From positions 3,973 to 67,972 of the forward strand of contig QYAI01000014.1 in NCBI GenBank assembly GCA_003988855.1: a stretch of DNA of 64,000 nt, given 5' to 3'. The notes below the pieces were generated by a model. It had not been told where the DNA came from and ran no database searches. It saw only the letters and a list, made by a program, of their open reading frames with translations. This DNA is from Arachnopeziza araneosa. Its lineage: Eukaryota; Ascomycota; Leotiomycetes; Helotiales; Arachnopezizaceae. This document shows positions 42,406 to 52,914 of the stretch, one piece after another. A program made the translations under genes and the position numbers. Position 1 is the stretch's first letter. Each line of letters begins with the position of its first letter.

Positions 42406-44394
42406 CTACTTATCTCTTCCCCACCTCCCCATTACCCCCATTACCCCCCCACTCCCCACAACAGCAAGCCACTCCCCCCCAGGACTCCAAGCGACTTGCC
42501 TGCCACAAAAGTCAAGCTGTTTAACCACCTCACTCCCATGCGGCTCTAGATTTTCGAGAGGATCACCCATGTAGTACTTTTTCTTCCACTGCGGGAGACT
42601 CTTTCCCCAATCTATTTTCCCGGTCGAGATAGCAACGCCTTTAGGTAAGGAAAGTTCAGAGTGGGAGTTTGAGTTTGTATTTGGGTGAAAGTTAGAGTGA
42701 GATGGAAGGTTAGAATTAGAGGTTGAGGTGGTGTTTGTATGGTGGCTGCTGTTGGATTCGGTAGGTGATACAGCGCGTGCGGAACGTTGGTGATAGTGGT
42801 GGAGTGGAAGGCTGTGTGAATGATGTCCTCCACCGCCGCCACGGATACGGGTTTGATATGGTTGAAGGAAGGGGTGTTTTCTTGGATTTAAAGCACGCTC
42901 GTTTTTAGTAGCCGTGCCGCTGCTTTCTGGATTAGGGGTGGCACTTGATGCAGGAGTGCCGTCGTCGGTGGAGAGGGTAATAATTTTCTCACCGGTTGGG
43001 AAGGTGTCGATGACGTCGTGGTACTCAATCAATCGGGCAAAGTCGAAGAAATAGATCTTGGATTTCGTATTGCAGTATGCAAGGACGGGATGGGGATGGG
43101 TTGGTGTGCCGGGGAAGAGAGCGAAGCGCATGAAGATTATAGAGGGAGAGGAGGCGGATTCCGGGATCCCAAGTTGAAGGTGACGGGTATAGAGCTTACC
43201 TGTCGGGCTCGTGCCTGGGGTGGGTGGTTTGTAGAAGTTGCTGCGTGTATCGTGCTGGGGGTCTTGGGTTGTGGGTGCATCTTCTGGAGAAGGGGGTGGA
43301 AGGCTGGAGTCGAAGCCTGTGATGGACCAGAGGACGATGTTGCCTTCTGATTCGGTTTTGGAGAGAATCACGTCATTCCAGAAACAGACGCAGTCGACGA
43401 CAGCGGCATGGACTTCAGAGGTAGAAAAGTGTGGGTAATAAATTCTAGTTGGCCGTTTGGTGCCTGTGTTGGAGTCGGGGAAGGCCGGAAGCGTCCAGAG
43501 GTTGATGAGATGATCTGAACCAGAGGAGAGAAGATAGCGACCATTAGAATGGAAGGAGAGACTTAAGACATTGTCTTTGTGTCCTTCGCCTTCCAAGATG
43601 GCAGCGCAGGGCTGGGATTCGTGCGCTGGATCGAGACTCCAGATTCTTATCGTTGAATCATCAGAAGCAGAAGCGAGGATATAAGGGTTCACTGGCGAGA
43701 CTGCTAGGTCATTGATGCCCTGCGAATTCAGTATAACGAATCATCATGTGGAGGCCATCTTACTCCTCCATGCCCTGCCAAAACCTGTTGCTGGTTAGTG
43801 TGAACCACGCAGAGGAGGCGAGGTCCATACTCGTGTGCACTCTCCTGTCAAGACATTGAAGATTTTGATCTTGGAGTTCTCTCCTGATACGCATAGAAGG
43901 GGAGTCCCGGTTTCGAGATTCTTGGTCCACGCGCAGGTGAAATTACACGCTTCAGGCTCGAGGATTGTTAGTCCGGTTTGGGGAGATGATGGAAAGGGGA
44001 CAAATACTTCATCGTCTAGGAGAACGCGGATGAACTGGATTCGTGCCTGGCCTGGCGGCGGTGGTCGACATATCAGTATCTACGCGGCATCAGTCGTGAG
44101 CGTCATCTCCATGAGCAGAAATCTGACGCGGTCGGCGCCAACAACGGCAAATACAGGATCGACACCCGGTTCGTTGTATGGGTAGAACTTGACCGACCAG
44201 AATTCCTGCCACAGCTGGCAAACGCTGGTGTTTCTGTCTTGAACTCTCCCGCGATCGGGATGCAGGCCCAGATTCTAAAAGCGCGGTTAGCGACGACGTC
44301 TGGCCACCACATGCAGCGACGACGATCTGACCTCCATCTGCTCGACTTCCCGAAAATGCGGGAAGTCCCATTCATTGTCCCGTGGAGGCGCCAT
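42406..44394 (-). CDS. EED: EED/ESC-type WD40 subunit of Polycomb complex PRC2
   Basis: Five exons (44394-44332, 44274-44128, 44079-43831, 43784-43764, 43719-42406) give 597 residues, including a 21-nt micro-exon (VLAGHGG). WD repeats run through FWSVKFYPYNEPGVDPVFAV, CAWTKNLETGTPLLCVSG, GINDLAVSPVNPYILASASD and SLSFHSNGRYLLSSGSD. IYYPHFSTSEVHAAVVDCV and NDVILSK are EED-specific. The last repeat ends AWSPGGEWLAVV. An insert of about 110 residues before the last repeat is rich in His, Ser and Asn. EED binds H3K27me3 and stimulates the Ezh2-type methyltransferase for heterochromatin silencing, which in fungi often covers accessory and secondary-metabolite genes. The other PRC2 subunits are not in this window. 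Confidence 0.9.
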
Positions 44395-44534
44395 GATGGC
44401 GAATCTGGAGTCTTGCGATTGTCGTGGCCGATGGATGGGGGTGGAGGAGAGGCGCGCGATGAGGCTGAAATCTGCGGAGACCAGGGCCGTTTGCGTCTGT
44501 GCTGGTGACGTAGCGCATGAGAGAGGGAGGCCCT

Positions 44535-44579
44535 CTCCAGAAGGCCAACTCCAGAAGGCCAACAACTCCTGAAGGCCAA
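44535..44579. repeat. 14-bp direct repeat, three copies
   Basis: CTCCAGAAGGCCAA at 44535-44548 and 44549-44562, then a one-base variant at 44566-44579 after a 3-base spacer. A weaker fourth copy (AGAGAAGGTCAA) follows near 44592. The array lies 140-185 bp upstream of the EED ATG. Confidence 0.85.
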
Positions 44580-45770
44580 CACGACCTCCCTAGAGAAGGT
44601 CAACTATATGCTGGAACGCGCGGCCTGCGAGAGCAAAACACCACACCCTCCAGAGTCTTGACCTCAACGTTTCCTGTCATGGCTTTTCCCGACAAGAAAA
44701 CCAAACTTCTCAGATCCGAGACATGGCTGATCAATGCCAGGTGACAGCCGACGGGCTTTGTCCACTCAAACTGCCATCGGTTATGGGACGAACTGGACGG
44801 AGATCAGTGAGGTCGCGGGAGAGCCTGGTAATGCGGTAGAGCAACAAAAGCAACTCGAGACGACCAAGACTTATGCACGGCGCGGTGCAGCTGAAACTCA
44901 CCACAGTTGACTATGAAGAGGAGAGCGAGAAATGGTTGCGGCTGGCTTCCTACTGTAGTCCTTGCGGTTGCTATATGAGGATTTGAGAGCAGCACGAGCT
45001 GGTTAGGATGGAGAGATGATGAAAGAGGCTGGGAAGAAACAACAATCACTGAGACTTTTTAAGAACTTCTTGTTTGAGCCTTCTTCTTACCGTCCCATGA
45101 TGATCTCACGTCCCAAAATAGACATCGTCCCTCTGCGCACCACCGCCGGCGTCATTTGCTCGCGGACCGTGCTATGCAGAGGAACGGAACGGGCAAACGC
45201 CCCCTAACGCATCCCTGAAGGTCCCCTACTTTCCCGGCCTCTGCCAGACGGGGTTTTGCCTTTTGGTCCAACTGCCAACTTTCCGGTGTCCCATCCATCT
45301 GACCACCAGAGGCTCTCCATCTTCTCGAGGAGATGCCGATGTGTCGCAAAGCGGCCAGCCGTCTGGCAGACTGTTCCAGAGCCATGTCCAAGGGTGAAGG
45401 TACGACATGCCGCGCAATAGGAGTTCGGTGCCAGGTACGATGACGAGCAGACGGTGATCGATGATATCAAGACACGGCTGAGGGGCTAAGCGATTCTTGA
45501 CCCTTTCTGGGCGTTGGTGGCTGTCGACTAAAATCAATTGAGATATGTTTCAGGTACGAGAAGGACGAGAAAACGGGTGTCTTGAGTCGGGAATCATTGT
45601 TTCTTGGCGCCTGTTTCCTTTCCACACCCCTCCCGTCAAACAGCGCATCTCTCGCACAGATCAGACACCGCGCCTCTACACTGTGGTGGCTCCCTGGCTC
45701 GCCGTGACCCTTCATCACTCTAAACGAGGCATTCAGAGTGGACTTGAACCAGGACTGTGACTAGACTAGA

Positions 45771-45819
45771 CTGGACTGGACTGGACTGGACTGGACTGGA
45801 TTGGACTGGACTGGACTGG
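45771..45819. repeat. CTGGA pentamer microsatellite
   Basis: About ten copies of CTGGA, preceded by degenerate CTAGA copies (45761-45770). It lies about 520 bp upstream of the PAS-domain gene. Confidence 0.9.
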
Positions 45820-46341
45820 GACCTCTCGTTGGTACCTCTCGCAAGAAATCCCTAAACCAGCTCCCTAGAAGTGCGGACTTTGCCCATCCACCTGAATCTG
45901 TATCGCTTGGGCATCCCAACACACCAGCACCAGCAACTCATACATATAATAAACACCGTTCAGCAGCAGCACGACACTGGCTGGCTCCAGATGACCCCAA
46001 TGTACAGCACCAACTTCCAGGCGCAACATCTTCCCTGTTTCCCTGTTGGGCGAGGTGCCGATCCCCCGGCTGCAGCCACCCATCCTCGAGACGCCGAATT
46101 TAGATAGCCAAAGGTCCAGCTCAACATTACACAGAAACACAGCTGGTGCCACCCGGGACCGCCGCTCTCGTTGCAAATAAATATCTCTTCCATACGCCCG
46201 ACCCGCCGTAGGCTCTGGCTTTGGCCAAACGTGGTCGGCTCTCCCAACAGGCGTGAGCGACCTCGTTCGCTGCCGAGCCTCGTCAGCCTTTCTTGAAGAG
46301 CTGAGCAGCTTTTTAGAGCTAACAACGCCAGTTTCTTCAAG

Positions 46342-48337
46342 ATGGAGACGACCTTCATATCCATTCATAGTGAGCAGTCATCACATATCTTCCATCCTGG
46401 CCACACGTTCTTGTGAAATCTAGAAGCTGACTCATCTGCTAGACCTCACTCCAGAGGCAAATATCCTGTTTGTTTCCGAGTCAATTGTGGATATTCTGGG
46501 CTTTCTTCCGGACGAAGTAGCTGGAAGATCATGCTTTGACTACTTCCATCCGGACGAGGTCCCCTTTGCACGACTCATTCATAGTCGAGGTGTTCTGCTG
46601 GACAAGGCCGCCGTTCTTCACTATGCGCGGATTCGGAATAGGAATGGGGAATGGGTTGGTTGTGAATGCGTCTTCACAATTGTCTACGAGGTTCTCGTAG
46701 CTTGTACTAGTATCTACAAGGGAGATGCCAAGAGTGAGAGTATGTTTGTGTTTGATAATCATCGATCGTATGCGCTGACGTGCTCAGGACGAGCTATAGA
46801 TGCTCCCGCGATTCGACGGCTCTTCGCCTCTTCTCCTCGCGACCCTCGGTACCATATGTTGGAGCATCTTTCCTCCAAGTTCAGGACTCCCCCACAGCCA
46901 TCATTGCTTGAGCCGCGTGCAGCTTTGATCTTGAATCGTTTCACACGGACATTGACAGTGATGTATTGCACGGTAAATCTCACCTTCTCGGAGACATCAC
47001 CTCTCTAGATCTTGCTTTTCGAGTTATTCCGAACGGCTCGTCGCTGTTGGGACATGCAATCCTACTCCCCAATGTATAAATCAAGTATACTAACTCCGAG
47101 ATATTGGGATTAGAATGCCGTCTCTAACATACTTGGAATATCACCGGAGCAATTCAAGGACAAGAGTTTCTACGAGTGTATGCAGGAAAATTGTCTACCA
47201 GAGGCTATCAGATGCTTGGAAAGCGCCAAAGCGAATGACTCGATAGCGTATCTCCGATTTTGGTACCGCGATCCTCGAAGACCCGAAGACGTCGATCAAG
47301 AGATGCATGAAGCAAGTCAAAGCAGCGATTCGGAGGACGGAGGAGTGGGCTTAGATGTTGACATGGACCACAAACCCGGTGTTACCCACGGAGCGCACGG
47401 AGAGGATCATACCTCAAACGTACCGTCCACCATGGACCACGAAAAGTTCAGGAGTTCTTCCGATCAGAGTATAGACATGGAGAATGATGCTCCAGTCACT
47501 ATTTTTGATCCATTGCAGCCTGTCAGTTCTTCATCGTCCTTACTGCGGGTTACACCAGATTTACCTAGGAGACGACGCACCCCTTGGCTAGTCCCTCAAC
47601 CAAATCCCGAACCATACGAACTTGAAGCTGTGGTCTCGTGCACATCTGATGGACTGGTCGTGATACTTCGTCGTGCACGCCCAATGAATCCTACTCTTCA
47701 ACGGCCTGCTCCAGCCCCACGCCTTGGTTTATTTGCTGCCCCATGGGGAGTAAATCCCATCCGTCCCCATCAATATCAGCCGAATCCCCAGTATCCTTTT
47801 CAGCACGGTCTGCATGCTCCTCAGCTACCGGCAGGTGGACCGCCTGTAGAAGACGAATTCATGAATTCGATCCGAGAGGTTGCTGTCTTCGCGTGGTCGT
47901 TAACAGGAATCAACGGCAACATCGCGTCATATGGCCAAGGGACTCCAAAGGGCGAAGCCCAGCCACCCGATGGGCTGCCCATCTGGGATCCATATGTTCA
48001 TTCAAGTCCGAATTATCATCCTCCAGAAAACCAGGCCATGGAGAAGTGGACGAGGAAGGGAATGGGTGTAGATGTAGATATACGTCCGAGTTCGGTTGAA
48101 GCTGCCGATACGACCTCATTTTCCCATTCGACAGAAGAGCAAGAGTTTCCATATCTAAATTATTATGCTATTTCTAGATCAACGAGCTCAGATACTCCAG
48201 CGGGGTATAGCCATGTGCCACAGAGTGGGTATGCCTATGGACAACAGTCTCCAGCCCAGTCCAACCCGCACTACAATAACCAGGGACATGATCAAGGGCA
48301 AGAAAATGCCAAAGGAGGACTCCAGCCTAATCCTTGA
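46342..48337 (+). CDS. PAS-domain protein
   Basis: Four exons (46342-46369, 46443-46739, 46788-46972, 47114-48337) give 577 residues. The PAS fold opens right after the first short exon: ILFVSESIVDILGFLPDEVA, then GRSCFDYFHPDEVPFA. A second PAS-like segment is split by the 141-nt third intron: LILNRFTRTLTVMYCT joined to NAVSNILGISPEQFKDKS. SIAYLRFWYRDP is the strand typical of fungal PAS proteins. The C-terminal half is disordered, rich in Pro, Gln, Ser and Asn, without a clear DNA-binding domain. No LOV-type Cys motif is visible, so light sensing is not indicated. The role is probably signalling or transcriptional; the ligand is unknown. Confidence 0.82.
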
Positions 48338-48993
48338 GCCGTTGATGAAGGCTCGTTGGTCAAGTTGTTGAAGATTATATAAACAATAATTGCCCTTAGA
48401 ACGAGGTGGCTCCTCGCACACTTCTTTCATTGGCCATTTGAACGAAGACATGATCGAAATGAGGATCTCAGTGATTATCTAATGAATGTATGAATAGTAA
48501 GAGAATTAATACAGGTATCAATCTACCCGTTATATACTTAAAGAAAACGTAATATCCAAGTTGAGAATTGAAGAAATGTTCAAGGCTACGATATAGCTGC
48601 ATTACTACGCAATTGAAGTCGTGTAGGAGTTTTGATGCAGAATAGCGATTATCAGCTTGTGAGAGATTTGAAAAAAAAAAAAAACTTCTAGGTAAGTCGC
48701 TTTAATTATCCGGTAGGATTATGTTTTCCTAAGATTGCTCTGTTTACATTACTCTTCCCGCTATATGTTACCGCATAGTGTATCGTTCTTTCCCTTGCAA
48801 TCCAAATATGCCCAACAGTCGCCATTTTCCCATTTTCCCTTTCTCGTTCTCTTCTCCACCCATCAACAACGTTATCACATAACACCGCTACCACTTCTAC
48901 CCAACTGCAAGCAACATCATCACACTGACCTTTCATCATAAGTTATTGCACCGAAATTTTCTAAGTGGCTTACATTACGTATATTCTATATTC
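48338..48993. other. Intergenic
   Basis: AT-rich, with an A14 run at about 48672-48685 and a pyrimidine-rich promoter from about 48780 to 48930. No gene seen. Confidence 0.5.
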
Positions 48994-50037
48994 ATGGCTT
49001 CTGACGAACACAAACTCAAGGCTTCCAGCCAAGAGGACCTCAAGGATGTCAAAAGCAAGAAAGTTCGCTCCTCGTCCGTTGGTGCTGGAAATCGAAACCT
49101 TGATGCTGAAACCCGCGACTTCATCGAGGCAGAAATAGCTAAACGCAACGTAATTGAGGGTCAAGAAGTAGAGAGAGATCAACTTGATCCTGACAGAATT
49201 GAGTTCGCAAGGCCTGAAAGCCGAGACTCCAAGGACAGAGAAATAGTGCGAGAAGAGTCCGATCTAGAGAGAATTGGGATGAAGGTGAATTCGAATGAAT
49301 CTAAAATTGACGAGCTCAAGGATGAAATTCTTGTACGAGACCCCCTCTCAACAGACAAACGCAAAGACATTCAGACCTGGAGCACCCAGATTGTCCTCGA
49401 TGATGGTAGCAAGACATTTAAAGAAAAGCTACGCGGGTTCTGCATCAGGAAAAAACCAGCTGAGGTATCTGTCAAGAAGGAAGCAGCTGAGGGTTCCATC
49501 AGTAGTGAAGCAGCCGGTACTTTGCCAAAGAAGAGACGGCGTTGGTATAGCAATTCTGCTGAATCTGCCCCTCCTGAGACACCTGGCGACTCTGAGCACC
49601 TTCCAACTGCGCCCTGTCCCACGATCATTGAAAATGAACCTCACTCCGAGCGTCGGTTCGTTGGAAAGACAGAAGAGGTTGAACACTCTTACCCCATTAC
49701 AGAAAGCAAAAATGGATTTGTTCACACTGATGATGAATATGTAGATGGTACCACAGGCTGTTATTGTGTCAAATTGGAATTAGTTTTCCTAAATGAGAGC
49801 GAGCTAGAACTACCTCAGACACCATCGAGATCTCAAATGGTTCGGATCCGAGCCCGTCGCCTTTTTAGAAAGGTACGCAGAGTTGGAGATGGAAAAGAGA
49901 ACAGGAGATGGGAAAGTCAGTTGGGCGCCAATATGGGAAGAGCAATTGAATACCTTGAGCAAAATCCTGGACAGGTTGGTTGGTTGATGGTCTCAAAGAC
50001 ACATCAACAAGTTAATTTCTTTCCGAGACGCTCGTAA
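48994..50037 (+). CDS. Uncharacterised charged protein
   Basis: One exon of 347 residues from the first ATG (MASDEHKLK). The frame is open for 16 more codons upstream but without ATG. The N-terminal 150 residues are helical and highly charged (DAETRDFIEAEIAKRN; DLERIGMKVNSNESKID). The middle is Lys/Glu-rich with a KKRRRWY patch. The last 90 residues look folded: GCYCVKLELVFLNES, MVRIRARRLFRKVRRV, IEYLEQNPGQVGWL. No domain is recognised. The basic patches suggest a nuclear protein. No introns are evident. Confidence 0.65.
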   Translation: MASDEHKLKASSQEDLKDVKSKKVRSSSVGAGNRNLDAETRDFIEAEIAKRNVIEGQEVERDQLDPDRIEFARPESRDSKDREIVREESDLERIGMKVNSNESKIDELKDEILVRDPLSTDKRKDIQTWSTQIVLDDGSKTFKEKLRGFCIRKKPAEVSVKKEAAEGSISSEAAGTLPKKRRRWYSNSAESAPPETPGDSEHLPTAPCPTIIENEPHSERRFVGKTEEVEHSYPITESKNGFVHTDDEYVDGTTGCYCVKLELVFLNESELELPQTPSRSQMVRIRARRLFRKVRRVGDGKENRRWESQLGANMGRAIEYLEQNPGQVGWLMVSKTHQQVNFFPRRS

Positions 50038-51158
50038 AGGCCATAGTGTCCGGCTTCAAATATTGCAGTCGTTGTTGTTTGCATGGATAGGCAACACCTC
50101 GGTGAGTGTTAATGCCCTATACAAAAATCTGTAACTAACAACACGAAGAAACATCGACAAGATTAAGAGATGCTAGTCTCGGTGGAGAGAGTCTGTGTCA
50201 GGGAATGTTTTATTTTTCTTTGACTTAGTTTGATTTAGTGCTGATCCAACGAATATTCATTTCGAAGAAACCAAAAAAAGGAAGCATCGAGGTCGACGCC
50301 TCGGAGAGGCACTCATAGCGTAATATAGCCTTTATCAATAGGACCCATTCAACCAATCATCAATGTGCATCCCCTAAGAGCAAGTCAGAATTAATCTTGA
50401 ATCAAGAAATTCACCCAATCAAACAGAGCTCGTAAATTTCTTGAAGCCTCGTGAGAGTTGAATTAGATTTGCGGGTTTGGCAGCTAACATTCTCGATTGC
50501 ACATATCAGATGAAAACACTTCAACGTTCTTAAAAAGATCTAGTGAAAGGTTTCAATTCTTTTTGAGAGCTGTGACATTTGAAGACTCTACCCCACTGTT
50601 TATTGTACTGCAGACTTTAGCATTATTATTGTTCCATTTCCAGCTATGGAATTGCTATTTCTACCTGTATACCTACGCCGGCTGACCTTTCAACTCCAAA
50701 TCTATGCATATATCATCACAACATATCATAACATGGCATCTTCACTCTCATTTTCCTCGCGCCTCAGAGTTTATCTCCCTCTGCCCATTCCCCTCCTCAA
50801 TATCTCTCCCGTGAATGAACCCAGACTCCAGTTGTTAGTCAGTTAATCACTGCTCTTTTTCTTCCTCAGACTCAACAGTCGCCCTACGCCGCGCGTTTTC
50901 GCATCAGGCATCTGCTATTCTGGTATCCCATCCGGTAGCTGAGATGTAGATATCTGGGGCGCGGTGGCATATGGGTCTGTTGAACCGGCTTGTGTGATTT
51001 GTGTGCTGTTGCTGGGAGATTGGCTAGTAGTGTTAGATTAGAGGATAATTGATAGGAGAAAAGCAAGGAAAAACCTACGCAACTCCTCGTTCCACTGCCG
51101 TAGCACTCACAGTGTCTAAAACTTTATTTACAGCTTCTAGAGATGGTACTTTTGTATC
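50038..51158. other. Intergenic, convergent 3' ends
   Basis: 1.1 kb of mostly AT-rich DNA between convergent stops. No repeat, RNA gene or protein-like frame recognised. Confidence 0.55.
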
Positions 51159-52664
51159 TTATTTCGCTTGCAGCTGCGGCAGTTTGCTGACATCGACACT
51201 GGAATTTAAATCCTCCTCGCCTGCAGGACCACTACTTTTCACACCCTCTGAACCCGCCTCCTCTTCCTCGTCGCTCTTGAGATTATTAATACTACTCGCC
51301 TTGCTGACATTCGCACTGGCAGGGCTCTCGGTCCTGAGTCCTAAGCCCTTGCCCTCCCCAGGCTCGGTTGTATTCCCACCCTTCCAGTCCGCCGCGCTCA
51401 TTTGTGGTACAGGGGAGTTCAGGCTGGGCTCATGGATTTCTTCATCATTCTCAGGTGAAGGATGGTATGCTTTCCAGACCACCGATAAGCGATCTAATGC
51501 TCTTGTACCTTTCCGAGAAGAGCCTTTGATACCATCCATCTTATCCCAGTCGATTTCGAATATTCCCGATTCAGAGGGCTTTCCCCCTTGTTCAGATCCT
51601 CCTCCTTCGAAGAATGCGTTAAACCAGACATGGGCTACAGCAGTCACCATCGTCCATCCCATAGATGCTTTGTTCCGTCGTTCGAAATCGATGTTGATGT
51701 CTGAGGTGGGGATGATGACTCGGGTAGCGGGCTTGAATATCACGGCACTGCCACCGGGGTCAGAGGTGCTATTGAAAGTGCTAGAAGTAGAACGGGACTC
51801 CAGAGTGAGTTTTTGGCGACTCGCTTCACTGCTGATGCTTGTCTCCGTAGTGGGTTTAGATGTGTTAGCTTTTCCCTGGGTTTGAAAACCTGCCATGTCG
51901 GAGATCAAGTCTGCAAATCCGCCTCCACCAGGCGTATTACCCTCTATAACAACTCGTTCCTTGCCGTTGAAGGTATGGAAAATTTTGATCTGTTTTCCCT
52001 CGTCGACGTACCCTTCTACTTGTACCTTCACGCCATCTCGAAGCCCCCAGACATGCACTTCCAGAATCTCAATCTGCCGCTCCACATACACCTTGCCCGA
52101 CTTTGTCCAACGATCCACATAACCTACCCACCTCAACTGACTTGGAATACTCACACCCTGCCCGAAGCCCGGCCTCATCCGCCTCTCCGTAAACCTCGCC
52201 AGTGCCTCCTCAGCTTTCCATCCACACTCACTGATTAAGTAACTGCAACTGATTGTCCCACTCCTCCCCTTGCCTGCTTTGCAATGCACAACCACCACTC
52301 TCTTCGTCCCATCTTCGCCTTCTCCATTCAACCAGTTCCTCATCCCCGCCATAATCATCGGTATCAACCTAAACGGCGGGGGATGATGATCTGGCCATGG
52401 ATAATGCCACACTCGTCCATACACCTCCTCATCTGGATAACCAGTCCCCTCAGCACGGAACTCCCATATGGCCCATTCCTTGCCGTGTTTAGAGTCGAGG
52501 AATCTGACGAGCTGGTCCAATGGGTTGCGATATGCCCGCTGTGGGTAGGTTCCCGAGGGACCGGATGTGGCGATGATTTGAGAAGTTACATAGCAGAGGT
52601 CTAATCCTGCTTCTGGGTGGCGAGACCGCGGTCCTGCGACTATTTGACGGAGGAGGGAGGCCAT
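51159..52664 (-). CDS. PTEN: PTEN-type phosphoinositide 3-phosphatase
   Basis: A single exon of 501 residues. The start MASLLRQIVAGPRSRHPEAG continues LDLCYVTSQIIATSGPSG, the PTEN N-terminal signature with its basic lipid-binding loop. The catalytic loop is HCKAGKGRSG, with Cys128 and Arg134 and the two Lys that give PTEN its phosphoinositide preference. YPWPDHH (Asp92) is the general-acid loop. A C2-like region follows (IEILEVHVWGLRDGVKVQV; ASMGWTMVTAVAHVWFNAFF), then a Ser/Glu-rich disordered tail. It should dephosphorylate PI(3,4,5)P3 or PI(3)P-type lipids at membranes. Absence of introns is unusual beside the intron-containing neighbours. Confidence 0.93.
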   Translation of the reverse strand: MASLLRQIVAGPRSRHPEAGLDLCYVTSQIIATSGPSGTYPQRAYRNPLDQLVRFLDSKHGKEWAIWEFRAEGTGYPDEEVYGRVWHYPWPDHHPPPFRLIPMIMAGMRNWLNGEGEDGTKRVVVVHCKAGKGRSGTISCSYLISECGWKAEEALARFTERRMRPGFGQGVSIPSQLRWVGYVDRWTKSGKVYVERQIEILEVHVWGLRDGVKVQVEGYVDEGKQIKIFHTFNGKERVVIEGNTPGGGGFADLISDMAGFQTQGKANTSKPTTETSISSEASRQKLTLESRSTSSTFNSTSDPGGSAVIFKPATRVIIPTSDINIDFERRNKASMGWTMVTAVAHVWFNAFFEGGGSEQGGKPSESGIFEIDWDKMDGIKGSSRKGTRALDRLSVVWKAYHPSPENDEEIHEPSLNSPVPQMSAADWKGGNTTEPGEGKGLGLRTESPASANVSKASSINNLKSDEEEEAGSEGVKSSGPAGEEDLNSSVDVSKLPQLQAK

Positions 52665-52810
52665 TCTTGTTGGTATTGAAGGGATGGGAGGTTATGGAAT
52701 GAAATATCGACATGAGGCTGGAGTTTTGTATGGAGGGGTACTACGAGGACGTCATTCAAGCCACAGGGACCGACCAGCACAGCCACTGGCTTACTCGTAC
52801 GCGAAGGCGT

Positions 52811-52831
52811 CCCTGAAGAAGATCTTCAGGG
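52811..52831. other. Perfect 9-bp hairpin between PTEN and the permease
   Basis: CCCTGAAGA, a 3-base spacer, and TCTTCAGGG form a perfect inverted repeat in the 250-bp gap downstream of the permease and upstream of PTEN (both on the minus strand). It could be a protein-binding palindrome in the PTEN promoter or chance. Confidence 0.5.
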
Positions 52832-52914
52832 GTCCGACGTCGTCATTCAGGTTTCATTATCATTGGACTTTTTACATCGTCCGCCTGCATACCAAAAATA
52901 TTGCCCGGTCTTCT

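Larger units (their letters stand above)
44395..46341. other. Divergent intergenic region with two tandem repeats
   Basis: 1.95 kb between EED and the PAS-domain gene. It carries a 14-bp repeat near the EED start and a CTGGA pentamer array. Several overlapping open frames exist on both strands, but none looks like a protein. Confidence 0.5.

Noticed and set aside
45865..46368. 167-codon minus-strand frame upstream of the PAS gene
   Set aside because: It overlaps the first PAS exon antisense and looks like no protein.
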